Below, in pieces: positions 1 to 9,800 of a stretch of 64,000 nucleotides of DNA. The notes under the pieces are model-generated. The model had not been told where the DNA came from. It was given only the letters and a program-made list of their open reading frames with translations, and did not search any database. Position 1 is the first letter of the stretch. Each line of letters starts with the position of its first letter. The DNA is taken from assembly GCF_000429145.1 (NCBI RefSeq), contig NZ_AUBH01000005.1:248001-312000 (forward strand). Reading direction: 5' to 3'. This stretch comes from Aestuariibacter salexigens DSM 15300 (GTDB taxonomy: Bacteria; Pseudomonadota; Gammaproteobacteria; Enterobacterales; Alteromonadaceae). A program made the position numbers and the translations under genes.

Positions 1-123
1 GATGAAGACAACTGGCAGGAAACCTATCAGGGCACGCAGTTACCTAAAGCCGTGGCCGTCACCATCACGACCGAGGAATTTGGCACCATCACCCGGCGTT
101 TTGTGTTGGGGACGCAGCAATGA
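1..123 (+). CDS. gspJ: Type II secretion minor pseudopilin GspJ, C-terminal end only
   Basis: Only the last 40 codons lie in the window, read in frame 1 and ending at TGA 121-123. The visible tail (…ITTEEFGTITRRFVLG…) is like the final beta strands of GspJ. The next gene is GspK, joined by an ATGA overlap, which is the standard gspJ-gspK order. GspJ is a minor pseudopilin that forms the pilus-tip complex with GspI and GspK. The call rests mainly on position, because the diagnostic N-terminal prepilin region is outside the window. Confidence 0.8.
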   Translation, partial: DEDNWQETYQGTQLPKAVAVTITTEEFGTITRRFVLGTQQ

Positions 124-1103
124 TGAAGCGTCAGCGAGGGGTTGCACTGCTCATTATTCTTTTGATTGTGGCCTTGGTCAGTGTATTGGCGACAGATATG
201 GGGGCGCGTTTACAGCTGCAGATCGCTCGCGTGACGAATATCAAAGATGCTAATCAGGCTTATTGGTACGCGATGGGCGCGGAACATTTTGCGCGCAAGT
301 CCATTCAGCAGGTAATGGAACTGGACAATGGCGTGGTAAGCCTCAGCCAGCCCTGGGCACAGGAAATTGCCTATCCGCTAGAAGGCGGTGGCATCGAGGC
401 TGAGTTAAAAGATTTACAAAGCTGTTTTAATATCAATGCCCTGCAAGATAACCGTGAACCCGGCGCCAGTGGCGATGAGGCGGAAAACGAAGCGATTCAG
501 GCCTTTCATTTGTTATTACAAAGACTACCTGCGAATATCCCTTCGTTCGAGGCCGATACGTTCCGAGATTCAGTCGCAGACTGGCTGGACAATGATGGCA
601 ACCTGCGGCCTTATGGTGCTGAAGATAGTGACTACGAGTCGCTGGAGCACCCGTATCTGGCAGCGAACGCACTGATGGTAAACAAGACCGAATTACGCAT
701 GGTCAATGGTGCAAACATGGAATGGTTACCCGCGCTACTGCCGGTAGTATGTGCGATTCCGAGCACTACCGAGCTGCAAATTAACATTAATACTCTGACT
801 GAAGATACGGCTGCGGTGCTGGCTGCTGTGACAGGTTTATCCCTCGAAGATGCGAAAAATCAGATAAGAAGCAGACCAGTGGATGGTTACGATGATATAG
901 CTGACTTTTACGCTCAGCCAGAGATCCAGGCGCTGCAGTTGAGCGATACCCGCCGTAATTGGCTGGTGACCAGCACAGAGCATTTTATTTTAACCACAAA
1001 GACCCGTTACAATAACGCATCGTTTGTTATGTCGTCTGTCTTCAAAGTCGGTGAAGACAATCAGGTTTCAGTGATCCGGCGCGAGTTTGGAGGAGTGTAC
1101 TAA
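120..1103 (+). CDS. gspK: Type II secretion minor pseudopilin GspK
   Basis: A 327-residue protein of the usual GspK length. The N-terminus has a short basic leader (MMKRQRG), then a prepilin-peptidase site before VALLIILLIVALVSV. It lacks the Glu5 found in the major pseudopilin, as is typical of GspK. The rest is the large globular domain that caps the pseudopilus with GspI and GspJ. Two starts are possible, ATG 120 and ATG 123; the first gives a 4-nt overlap with gspJ. gspL follows directly after the stop codon, so translation is probably coupled. Confidence 0.95.
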   Translation: MMKRQRGVALLIILLIVALVSVLATDMGARLQLQIARVTNIKDANQAYWYAMGAEHFARKSIQQVMELDNGVVSLSQPWAQEIAYPLEGGGIEAELKDLQSCFNINALQDNREPGASGDEAENEAIQAFHLLLQRLPANIPSFEADTFRDSVADWLDNDGNLRPYGAEDSDYESLEHPYLAANALMVNKTELRMVNGANMEWLPALLPVVCAIPSTTELQININTLTEDTAAVLAAVTGLSLEDAKNQIRSRPVDGYDDIADFYAQPEIQALQLSDTRRNWLVTSTEHFILTTKTRYNNASFVMSSVFKVGEDNQVSVIRREFGGVY

Positions 1104-2300
1104 ATGGAACAGTTAGTTGTTCGGCTTGGCGCTGATCGACAGGATCCGGTGTACTGGATTGTCTGGTCCAGTACAGAGCAAGAAATTATAGCATCTGGTC
1201 AGCTGCCTGACGCCGGTCATCTGGATACGTTGTCGGAACGAGCAGGGCAGCGACCCGTCACCGCACTTGTCAGCGGCAGTGAGGTGCTGCTGAAGCGCGT
1301 CACCATGCCAGCCAGAGGGGGTCGTAAGGCGATTGCCGCCATTCCTTATATGCTTGAAGACGAACTTACCGGTGATATTAACGACCAGTTTTTTGCATTG
1401 GGTAACAAACAGGGTCAGCAACAGGATGTCGCCGTGGTCAGACGGGAGCAAATGCAGCGCTGGAAAGCGATGCTCGATGATGCAGGACTTTACTGTGGTG
1501 CGATGTTGCCTGATGTACTTGCATTGCCGGAACATGAAGGGCAATGGACCATCCTCAATCTTGACCAGCAGCTACTGGTACGGCAGGACAGCTGGCAAGG
1601 CATGCAGGGCGAAATGCAGTGGATGCTAGATGCCATCAGCTATTATGCAAAGCGACAGGAAGAGCCCCTAAAGATTGCCAGTTACTGTGATCATGACCTG
1701 CCGACATTGGCCAATACTGACATTACTCAGCCAGTACAGGACATGCCGATGAAAGTGCTGGTGCAACATGCCCTGGCGACACCGTTTAATCTGCTGCAGG
1801 GCGATTTCAAAGTTAAAAAACGACGCACCAACAATGCGCTGTCGCAGTGGCGCCTGGCAGCTATCCTGGCGACCGTCGCGCTACTAAGTACCTTTGTTGA
1901 TAAGGGCATTGAATTACAGTCTCTGAGCAGTAAGAAAGATGACTTAACCGCACAGATTAACACCGAAGTTGAGCGTGGTTTCCCCAACCTGGGCCCATAT
2001 CGAGACTTGCGGCGCAAACTCAATGAGGAAATGCGCAGTCTTGAACAGGGTGGCAGCGGCGTATCTATGCTGGTGATGTTGTCTCAGTTGGCAGATGCAT
2101 TTGCCAGCAGCAAAGTGAAACCGCAAACACTGCGGTTTGATAAAACGCGTGCAGAACTGCGAATGCAGGCGCAAGCGTCAAATTATGAGGCGCTGGAACG
2201 CTTTAAACGCGAGGCGGAAAGCCGTGGGTTTACTGTTGAACAGGGTGCCATCAACAACACTGACAACCAGGTGGTTGGCTCATTGGCGATAAGGAGTTAG
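1104..2300 (+). CDS. gspL: Type II secretion inner-membrane platform protein GspL
   Basis: A 398-residue protein. The first ~240 residues form the cytoplasmic actin-like domain that contacts the GspE ATPase. A single membrane segment lies near residues 251-268 (LAAILATVALLSTF), followed by a periplasmic ferredoxin-like region. Length and layout match GspL. It starts one base after the gspK stop, with the RBS-like GGAGGAGTG at the end of gspK. It acts with GspM in the inner-membrane assembly platform. Confidence 0.95.
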   Translation: MEQLVVRLGADRQDPVYWIVWSSTEQEIIASGQLPDAGHLDTLSERAGQRPVTALVSGSEVLLKRVTMPARGGRKAIAAIPYMLEDELTGDINDQFFALGNKQGQQQDVAVVRREQMQRWKAMLDDAGLYCGAMLPDVLALPEHEGQWTILNLDQQLLVRQDSWQGMQGEMQWMLDAISYYAKRQEEPLKIASYCDHDLPTLANTDITQPVQDMPMKVLVQHALATPFNLLQGDFKVKKRRTNNALSQWRLAAILATVALLSTFVDKGIELQSLSSKKDDLTAQINTEVERGFPNLGPYRDLRRKLNEEMRSLEQGGSGVSMLVMLSQLADAFASSKVKPQTLRFDKTRAELRMQAQASNYEALERFKREAESRGFTVEQGAINNTDNQVVGSLAIRS

Positions 2301-2301
2301 G

Positions 2302-2781
2302 GTGGATAAGCTAATAGCCAAGTTTCAGGCGTTGACTGAGCGTGAGCAGCGACTGGTGATTGCCGCTGCCGCCGCCATCATTGTCGGCATCATCTATTTC
2401 GGTATGTGGTCACCGCTTTCCAGTGCCGTCGAGCAAAATCGTCGTGCCGTAGAATCCCAGCAATCGTTGCTGGACTGGGTGCAAACCCAGACCAACAAAG
2501 CAATGCAGCTCAGAGGCTCTGGTGCCCAGTCCCGCTCCTTCTCCGGCTCATTACCACAAGCCGTAAACCAGACCAGTGCCCGTCATAGCATCAGCATTTC
2601 ACGAATGCAGCCGCAGGGTGAAGAGCTTCAGGTTTGGGTCGACCAGGCCCCGTTTAACGATGTGTTGGCCTGGCTACAGGCATTGGAAAGACGCGGCGTG
2701 ATTATCTTACAGGCTGACTTTGCCGAAGCAGACGCGCCTGGCTTGATTCGTATACGTCGATTGCAGTTAGGTAAGCCATGA
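2302..2781 (+). CDS. gspM: Type II secretion inner-membrane platform protein GspM
   Basis: A 159-residue bitopic protein: short cytoplasmic N-terminus (MDKLIAKFQALTEREQR), one membrane segment at about residues 20-37, then a periplasmic domain. This is the GspM arrangement and size. The start is GTG 2302, chosen because AAGGAG at 2291-2296 sits 5 nt upstream and the frame begins with the family's typical N-terminus. It partners GspL and overlaps gspN by 4 nt. Confidence 0.93.
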   Translation: MDKLIAKFQALTEREQRLVIAAAAAIIVGIIYFGMWSPLSSAVEQNRRAVESQQSLLDWVQTQTNKAMQLRGSGAQSRSFSGSLPQAVNQTSARHSISISRMQPQGEELQVWVDQAPFNDVLAWLQALERRGVIILQADFAEADAPGLIRIRRLQLGKP

Positions 2782-3527
2782 GTCGAGTGGTCTGGATTGC
2801 GCTGGGTTGCCTGGCGTATGTCATATTTTTGCTGGCAAACCTTCCCGCCTCTCAGGTGATAGGTCGTCTTTCACTACCTCAGGATATTTCCTTTACTGGC
2901 ATCAATGGCACCATCTGGGATGGGCGTATCGACAGCGCAGTAGTGCAGGGCATACCGATTAAAAATGCCAAATGGCAACTGGATGCATTACCGCTACTGT
3001 GGGGCAGCATCAGTATACACCTAGACGTCGGCAACCACCGTGAGGCCGATGATATTTCCGCCTTTGGTCCGCTGACAATCAGCGCTCTCAATACAGATAA
3101 CATCAGTGCAGAGAATTTGCATGTGTATGTCCCGGTTGAAATGCTAATAGCCCGTCTACCTCTCCCTCTGCCAGTCAGAGCCAGTGGAAGATTACACGTC
3201 AATCTTACTGAGCTAGAGATTGACGGCCAATGCCAAACAGTGATTGGCAGCGGTAGCTGGTTAAATGCTCAGGTCAGTGGTACGCAGGGAATGATCGACT
3301 TCGGTCAATATAACGCACAGCTGGACTGCGAAAGTGGTGCATTCGTGGTGATGCTTGATGGCAATAACCGTCTTGCGCTTGAAGCCCGAGCAGTCGTCAG
3401 TGATATTAACAACATCAGCGTGTCAGGGCGTTTTAAGCCGGACCCTCAATTCCCGCAGGAAGTGCATCAGGCAGCAACATTTTTTGGACAGACTGATGCA
3501 GATGGGTACTACACTGTAAAGTTGTAA
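2778..3527 (+). CDS. gspN: Type II secretion protein GspN
   Basis: A 249-residue protein with one N-terminal membrane segment (about residues 4-22) and a beta-rich periplasmic region, as in GspN. GspN is present in only some type II systems and its exact role is not settled. It is the last gsp gene here and overlaps gspM by 4 nt. The order K-L-M-N next to cysQ and nudE resembles the eps locus region of Vibrio. Confidence 0.9.
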   Translation: MSRVVWIALGCLAYVIFLLANLPASQVIGRLSLPQDISFTGINGTIWDGRIDSAVVQGIPIKNAKWQLDALPLLWGSISIHLDVGNHREADDISAFGPLTISALNTDNISAENLHVYVPVEMLIARLPLPLPVRASGRLHVNLTELEIDGQCQTVIGSGSWLNAQVSGTQGMIDFGQYNAQLDCESGAFVVMLDGNNRLALEARAVVSDINNISVSGRFKPDPQFPQEVHQAATFFGQTDADGYYTVKL

Positions 3528-3552
3528 CCGTATAAATGGGTAAAAGTGCAGG

Positions 3553-3981
3553 ATGAGCATAGAGCGTATAATGAGCAAACGCGTGGTCACTGTGCCAATG
3601 GATTGCACCCTCGCCAGTATCAAAGACATTTTTGAGCACACGCGTTTCCATCATCTTCTGGTGACCAGCGAAAAAAAACTAATGGGCGTGGTGTCTGACC
3701 GCGACCTACTCAAGCACTTAAGCCCCTTTATTGATACGCCAGTTGAGCGACAACGAGACCTATCCACACTGCAAAAGCGCGCCCATCAGGTCATGACGCG
3801 AGACGTTATCTCTCTGCCTCCCAATGCGGGGATCATAGATGCCATAAAGCTATTTAATCGCCATACTCTTTCATGTCTGCCGATTGTTGATGTGCATAAC
3901 CATCCCGTAGGCATTGTGACATGGAGAGATATTCTGCAATACGCAGAGCAGATGGTAGAGGAGCGAAAAGCGCCTGACTAG
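3553..3981 (+). CDS. Tandem CBS-domain protein
   Basis: A 142-residue stand-alone protein made of two CBS motifs (about residues 3-55 and 75-135). Each has the usual pattern IM(S/T)xxVVTV… and a terminal VGIVTWRD/MGVVSDRD strand. Paired CBS domains usually bind adenosyl nucleotides, and small stand-alone ones often act as energy sensors; the partner here is unknown. The ATG at 3553 is 25 nt after gspN, so it may be co-transcribed. Its stop overlaps the stop of convergent yrfG in a shared CTAG (3978-3981). Confidence 0.85.
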   Translation: MSIERIMSKRVVTVPMDCTLASIKDIFEHTRFHHLLVTSEKKLMGVVSDRDLLKHLSPFIDTPVERQRDLSTLQKRAHQVMTRDVISLPPNAGIIDAIKLFNRHTLSCLPIVDVHNHPVGIVTWRDILQYAEQMVEERKAPD

Positions 3982-4667
3982 CGACGCACAGAAGGAAGTT
4001 GCGAGCGTATTTCGTTGACCAACGGGCGATAGTCGTCAACCGCGGGGAACGCGTCAATTTCTCGATGAGCCTGCTTACTGTCCGGATTTTTTACCGCCAA
4101 CACATACTTAATGCCAAAGGTCTGCGCGGCCTCTAGTATCGCCAGGCTATCGTCAACGAATAACGTATGGTCTGGGTCGAAGCCAAGACGCTGTTGCAGT
4201 TGCTGCCATAGCGCCTGAGATTCTTTGGTTACACCGAACTCATGGGTTGAGATGAGTGTATCAATATGCGCATCCAACTGAGTATGCTCAATCTTCAGCG
4301 ACAAACTGTTAGGGTGAGCATTGGTGACCAGTACTACCTCACGCCCTGAGTCGTGCAGTGCATCAAGAAACGGCAACGTGTCGGGCCGCATAGAGATAAG
4401 ATGTTCAATCTCACGCTTAGCCTGCATGATGTCGATGTCCAGTTTGTCTGCCCAATAATCAAGACAGTACCATTCCAGTGTTCCCATCACGCGCTGATAT
4501 TCTGCCCCCATCATTTGTTTGGCTGCCGCAATACTGATCCCTTCTTTCTCAGCCAGCTTAACCGGCAGGTGTTCTAGCCAGAAGTGATTGTCGAAGTGCA
4601 GATCAAGCAGCGTTCCATCCATATCCAGCAGGACGGTATGGATATCGGACCATGGGAAAATTGGCAA
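3978..4667 (-). CDS. yrfG: GMP/IMP nucleotidase YrfG (HAD family)
   Basis: A 229-residue HAD hydrolase. Motif I is LDMDGTLLD (the Asp nucleophile) near residue 15, motif II LVTNAH, motif III the Lys in TKES, and motif IV FVDDS. YrfG of E. coli dephosphorylates purine mononucleotides (GMP, IMP) and sits next to nudE, as here, where it is divergent from nudE with a 110-nt spacer. The 5' region just upstream of the ATG is shared with the nudE promoter region. Confidence 0.9.
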   Translation of the reverse strand: MPIFPWSDIHTVLLDMDGTLLDLHFDNHFWLEHLPVKLAEKEGISIAAAKQMMGAEYQRVMGTLEWYCLDYWADKLDIDIMQAKREIEHLISMRPDTLPFLDALHDSGREVVLVTNAHPNSLSLKIEHTQLDAHIDTLISTHEFGVTKESQALWQQLQQRLGFDPDHTLFVDDSLAILEAAQTFGIKYVLAVKNPDSKQAHREIDAFPAVDDYRPLVNEIRSQLPSVRR

Positions 4668-4777
4668 TGTACTATCCTTAGGTTAAAGTATTGAACCAGA
4701 CCGATTCATTCAACGTTTCAATGTCATGAATCGCGTCAGATGATTACCTGACGGGCGTAGTTTATCGTGATGGGCCA

Positions 4778-5350
4778 ATGAGTAAAATAGATCAACACAA
4801 ACCCTTACCGCAGATCCATCAGCGAGAAATCGTTGCTAGGAGTGGTTTGTTTCGGGTCGAACGAGTTGACCTTGAGTTCTCTAACGGCGCGACACGTCAG
4901 TTTGAAAGAATGGCCGGCACTGGGCGTGGTGCAGTAATGATTGTGCCACTGCTTGACAACGAGACCATGCTGCTGGTTAGAGAATATGCTGCCGGCACCC
5001 ACTCTTATCAACTTGGTTTTCCTAAAGGCCTCATTGACCCTGGAGAAAACCCATTACAAGCGGCTAATCGAGAGCTTCAGGAAGAAGTGGGTTATGCTGC
5101 AAACAACCTTACCGAAATACATCAGGTAAATATGGCGCCGACATTTTTTAATGCGCGGATGAACATTGTGCTGGCCACCGACTTGTACGAACAACGACTT
5201 GAAGGCGACGAGCCCGAGCCGCTTGATGTTATTCCCTGGCCATTGCAAGACATTGACGGCCTGCTGGCACGTGATGATTTCATTGAGGCGCGCTGCATTG
5301 CGGCACTGTTTCTAGTGCACAAGTGGCTGACAGAGAGGGAGAGCGCTTAA
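4778..5350 (+). CDS. nudE: ADP compounds hydrolase NudE (Nudix)
   Basis: A 190-residue Nudix hydrolase with a complete Nudix box, G-x5-E-x7-RE-x2-EE-x-G, at about residues 88-109 (GLIDPGENP…RELQEEVG). NudE cleaves ADP-ribose, NADH and Ap3A-type compounds. The length matches E. coli NudE, and the neighbours yrfG and cysQ fit that assignment. cysQ starts 4 nt after the stop, so the two are probably co-transcribed. Confidence 0.92.
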   Translation: MSKIDQHKPLPQIHQREIVARSGLFRVERVDLEFSNGATRQFERMAGTGRGAVMIVPLLDNETMLLVREYAAGTHSYQLGFPKGLIDPGENPLQAANRELQEEVGYAANNLTEIHQVNMAPTFFNARMNIVLATDLYEQRLEGDEPEPLDVIPWPLQDIDGLLARDDFIEARCIAALFLVHKWLTERESA

Positions 5351-5354
5351 CACT

Positions 5355-6179
5355 ATGCCCGACGACGACCTACCCCAACTGCTGTCTATCGCCAAACAGG
5401 CAGCCCGAGACGCTGGCGACGTGATCCTTGATATCTACGATAAGGGCGACTACACCAGCCACCAGAAAGCCGATGACTCACCCGTTACCTCGGCTGACTT
5501 TAAAGCCAACGAAATCATTACCAATATTTTGCGCCAGCGCACTCCCAGCATTCCCATCATGTCGGAAGAATCTCGACATGCTGCACTATCAGAGAGACAG
5601 CATTGGCAGCGCTATTGGTTAATTGATCCTATTGACGGCACCCAGGAATTCATTGCCAGAAGCGGGGATTTTGCCGTCAATATTGCATTGATTGCTGATA
5701 ATGAGCCCGTAATCGGCGTCATTTACTGGCCGCCCGGAGAGTCCCTTTACTACGCCAGCAAGGGCCAGGGAGCTTACAAAGAGTGTCCTTTAGGTAAAGT
5801 ACAGCTGCACGTTAACGAGCTTGATGACCCGGCCACAAGTGCAGTAATGGTAGCGGTCAGTCGTCGCCAGTCGCGCGACAAGGTCATGTCCAAGATGAAC
5901 CCCTCGCGCACTTATCAAACATTGCCTTTGGGCAGCTGTTCTCTGAAAGCCTGTTACATTGCCGAAGGAAAAGCGGACGTGTTTTTGCGTATTGGTGTTA
6001 CCGGAGAATGGGATACAGGCGCTTCGCAATGCATCGTGAGTGAGGCTGGCGGCAGCGTATTAGCAGCCGATTTTAAACCCTTAACCTACAATCGCCGTAG
6101 CACTCTGGACAACCCGGATTTTGTGGTTCTCGGAGACCAGCGGGTTGACTGGCAAAGTATTGTTAAATATCAAAGCTGA
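5355..6179 (+). CDS. cysQ: 3'(2'),5'-bisphosphate nucleotidase CysQ
   Basis: A 274-residue inositol-monophosphatase superfamily enzyme. The metal-binding signatures are present: the SEES motif, the DPIDGTQEF motif, and a C-terminal GEWDTGASQ motif. CysQ converts 3'-phosphoadenosine 5'-phosphate (PAP) to AMP, removing the inhibitory by-product of sulfate assimilation. The second motif has GAS where many members have AAA; this is a known variation. nudE-cysQ linkage supports the call. Confidence 0.93.
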   Translation: MPDDDLPQLLSIAKQAARDAGDVILDIYDKGDYTSHQKADDSPVTSADFKANEIITNILRQRTPSIPIMSEESRHAALSERQHWQRYWLIDPIDGTQEFIARSGDFAVNIALIADNEPVIGVIYWPPGESLYYASKGQGAYKECPLGKVQLHVNELDDPATSAVMVAVSRRQSRDKVMSKMNPSRTYQTLPLGSCSLKACYIAEGKADVFLRIGVTGEWDTGASQCIVSEAGGSVLAADFKPLTYNRRSTLDNPDFVVLGDQRVDWQSIVKYQS

Positions 6180-6186
6180 GGAAATA

Positions 6187-6753
6187 ATGAAACGACTAGC
6201 GACCTTGCTACTGTGTGGGTTAAGTATGAGCGCCGCCGCGCAGTGGCAGCTGCAAGAGGGCGCCTCCTCTCTGCATTTTATATCTGTCAAAAATGAACAT
6301 ATCGCCGAAACGCATTCGTTTGAGAAGCTTAGCGGAAGCATTGACGACAATGGCATGTTATCCGTTTCACTGCCACTCGGATCGGTCAATACACTTATCC
6401 CTATTCGCGATGAACGTATGCGTGAGCACCTGTTTGATGTAGCGAATAATCCTTCAGCGTCATTCACCGCTAAGTTGCCACAGACTGTTTTGTCGATGAC
6501 AGCCGGCCAAAGTCAGGTGATGAGTATAAGCGGCAAGTTGGGTTTAAACGAGAACAATGTCGACGTTGTGTTTGATGTACTGGTGAGCCGTTTAAACGAC
6601 AATACACTGCAAGCAACGACCATTAAACCGACCATTATTAACGCTGCAGATTTCGATCTGGTAGAGGGTATCAGCATGCTGCAGTCCATCGCCGGACTTA
6701 ACAGTATTACCAAAGCGGTGCCGGTCAGTTTCTCGGTGACCTTTAATCAATAA
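6187..6753 (+). CDS. Secreted YceI-family lipid-binding protein
   Basis: A 188-residue protein starting at ATG 6187, preceded by GAGGAA. The longer in-frame ORF overlaps cysQ and lacks a signal peptide at its start. The start chosen gives a clear signal peptide (MKRLATLLLCGLSMSAAA^QWQL). The mature part has the YceI lipocalin-like pattern, including the H-S-F strand near residue 39 and DERMREHLFDV. YceI proteins are periplasmic and bind isoprenoid or other amphiphilic ligands; the ligand is not predictable here. It lies 7 nt after cysQ. Confidence 0.88.
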   Translation: MKRLATLLLCGLSMSAAAQWQLQEGASSLHFISVKNEHIAETHSFEKLSGSIDDNGMLSVSLPLGSVNTLIPIRDERMREHLFDVANNPSASFTAKLPQTVLSMTAGQSQVMSISGKLGLNENNVDVVFDVLVSRLNDNTLQATTIKPTIINAADFDLVEGISMLQSIAGLNSITKAVPVSFSVTFNQ

Positions 6754-6761
6754 GCATTCGA

Positions 6762-6787
6762 ATCACGCCCGTTTCTACGGGCGTGAT
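6762..6787. terminator. Hairpin between convergent yceI-like gene and VPS10-like gene
   Basis: A perfect 11-bp inverted repeat, ATCACGCCCGT / ACGGGCGTGAT, with a TTCT loop. It lies between the stops of two convergent genes. No T-run follows on either strand, so it may be a weak bidirectional terminator or only an RNA-stabilising stem. Confidence 0.45.
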
Positions 6788-6823
6788 AGTAAAGAACCTC
6801 ACTGAAATAAGACGGTTCCTATA

Positions 6824-9800
6824 TCAATCCGTCAGCGACAATGCTCGGCCCGGCGTCCATGGGCTGCCTAACTCTTCCAGTTCACGCTCAAGTGCCTCAA
6901 TTGAATTGGATGCGTCTCGCATTTGCTCAGCGACTCTATGATATTCACTCTCTGCAATTTGCATCGATGACATCAGGTTGCCTGATACGTCAAACTGACT
7001 CGACATGATTGACCAATAAATGAATGACGCTCGTCCTGATACTGACCATGGCACAGCTTCATTTCTCGATGATACAGTTCTATCGCCATTAAGCAGGACA
7101 CTGATGGCATCAAGCTGCGCTTTTATGCTGTGCGCTGTTTTTGCGTGTGTATCGTTACTTTTTGGCGTTAGCCGCACCCCTTCAATGATGTGGTTAATAC
7201 GGTTATTGAGCTCGCCGAAGCGTTTCTGCGCACCTTCTACCTTTCTATAAAGCTCTCCGGCACGTTGCTGTGCAGCCAGTAAAGCGTCTCTGTCACCGGT
7301 AATTTCCGGACTATTGTTTAACAGTTTCACGGTGAATGGCATGGGCTCGCTAAGCATGCGGGGCTCACCTTGTGCCCAAAGTATCAGGGTTGCCGTGTAG
7401 TCACCGGGAAGTGCAAGGGGGCCTTTTGGTGGTTTCAGCCAAGGCGGTACATACCCTGAAGGCTTTTTAAGGTTTACTGGTGATAAGGATGGATAGTGCA
7501 TATCCCACGCAATGCGATGAAACCCTTTATTACTGTTTGCCGACACCCGTCTGACTACATCACCGCCTTTTCTTTTGATCTCAATGTAGACAGTCGGCGC
7601 ATCTTCGTTGTCCTCTTCGCGTAACCTGTCCCAACCTGGATAGGGCGTATCCTTGCCTTCTTTGAGCAGCGCTTTTTCCTGTTCCTGACGCTGTGCTTTT
7701 AAGGTTTTGAATCCGTCTTTCAGGTAATACGAGAACACTACGCCGTACGGTGGATTACTCGCTGTGTAAAGCTCATTGCCGTTGGAGCCTTTCTGTTCGT
7801 CGCCGTATTGATAACCTTCCAGATACATCCAGGAATCTTTGACAGGGAAAAAAGTCGCTTCGTTTTCAGCCAGTGCGGATGACTTGGTTCTGAGCGGTGT
7901 GTAATCATCGAGAATATATATGCCTCTGCCGAATGTCCCTACCACCAGGTCATTTTCTCTGCGTTGAATTTCGAGATCTCTGACGTCAATCGTTGGGAAA
8001 TTGCCGGTCATTTTCGCCCAGCTCTTGCCGCCGTTTTGCGTGACGAACAGACCGAATTCAGTGCCTACAAACAGTAAATCAGGGTCTACGTGGTCTTCTG
8101 CAATAGTGTGTGCTGATCCCCATTCGGGCAGGTTACTGCTGATTAATTTCCAACTTTTTCCGCGGTTGGTTGTTTTCAACACATAGGGCTTGTAGTCACC
8201 ACGCTTATGATTGTCGAAGACGGCATAGGCAATGTCCTCATCGTGTACGGACGCAATAATGTCTTCCACTAATGACATGTCAGGCACGCCTTTAAAACTG
8301 TCTTCTGTTCGCCAGTTAGCGCCGCCGTCCTCGGTTACGCTGATCAGGCCGTCATCTGTCCCGACATAGATGAGTCCCTGCTTACGTGGACTCTCGTTAA
8401 GAGCAATAATCGATCCATACATTGACGTGGAATTGTTTTTAGCGATCGCGTCTACGCTCCATACCCGTCCCATCACTTCCAGCTTATTCCTGTCTAATTT
8501 ACGGGTCAGATCGCCACTGATTGCTGTCCATGTATCGCCTCTGTCATCAGACTGGAACACTTTTTCTGCAGCATAGAATAATCGTGTTGATTGATGCGGA
8601 CTGATAAGTAATGGAGAATTCCAGTTCCATTTGTACTCTTTTTCTCCACTTGCCGGATGTGGCGCAATCAACAAACGTTCTCGGGTACGTTTATCGTATC
8701 GGGCTAATCCGCCGTATTGGTATTGAGCATAAATAATATTCGGGTCGTTGGGGTCAATTTGCGGTTTATAGCCGTCCCCGCCAATCACAATGTTCCAATC
8801 GGCGTTGGTAATACCGTGTATGACCGTCGTGCGGGACGGTGCGCATAGCGAATTGTTGTCCTGGGTGCCGCCACAAACGTTGTAAAACGGTTCTGCATTG
8901 TCAGGCTGAATTCGATAAAACTGGGCGATTGGCAGGTTTTGTGCGTGTCGCCACAACATACCCCCATCATAGGTTTCGTACACACCTCCATCGCCACCAA
9001 TGATCATGTGATCGGTATTATCAGGATCAATCCACAACGCATGATCATCAACATGTCTGAATTCATTGGAGAGAGGCTGAAAACTTTTTCCGCCATCTTT
9101 AGAAACATGTGTAAAGGTATCAACTGAATAGACCTTGTCAGGGTCCTTAGGATCGACAATTAACTCGTTGTAATATTGCGGACTGGACGTCATATGTCCC
9201 GACCGTTTTGACCAGGAATGGCCAAAATCGTCAGACCGATATACTCCCTTGTCTTTGTCATTCGCTTCAATGATGGCGTATAAGATATTCGAGGCGGACG
9301 GTGCCATGGCGATACCTATTCGTCCTAGCTCACCGCCAGGCAGACCGCTTGTCATTTTTGACCACGTCTTTCCACCATCGGTTGATTTATGGATAGCGCT
9401 TCCCGGTCCACCATTAATCAATGTCCAGACGTGCCTGCGGCGTTGATAGCTGCTTGCGACGATGTTATTGAAATCGTTCGGGTCTACGACAAACTCATTT
9501 ACACCTGTGTACTGGTCAATCTCCAGAATACGCGTCCATGTCTGACCGCCATCGTTAGTTTTATACAGGCCGCGGTCCCCTCCATCGCTCCATAACGGGC
9601 CTTGTGCAGCAACCAGTACTTCATCGTGGTTGGTTGGGTGGATCCAAATCTGCGAGATGTGCCCCGAGTTTTTTAACCCCATATTTTTCCATGACTTTCC
9701 GCCATCCACTGATTTATAGACGCCGTCTCCATATGCCACAGATCGCTGCGCATTGTTTTCGCCGGTTCCTACCCACAACAGGTTGGGATTGCTCGCTGCC

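Noticed and set aside
1113-1544. Minus-strand open frame of 143 codons in gspL
   Set aside because: Shadow of gspL; no RBS or recognisable domain.
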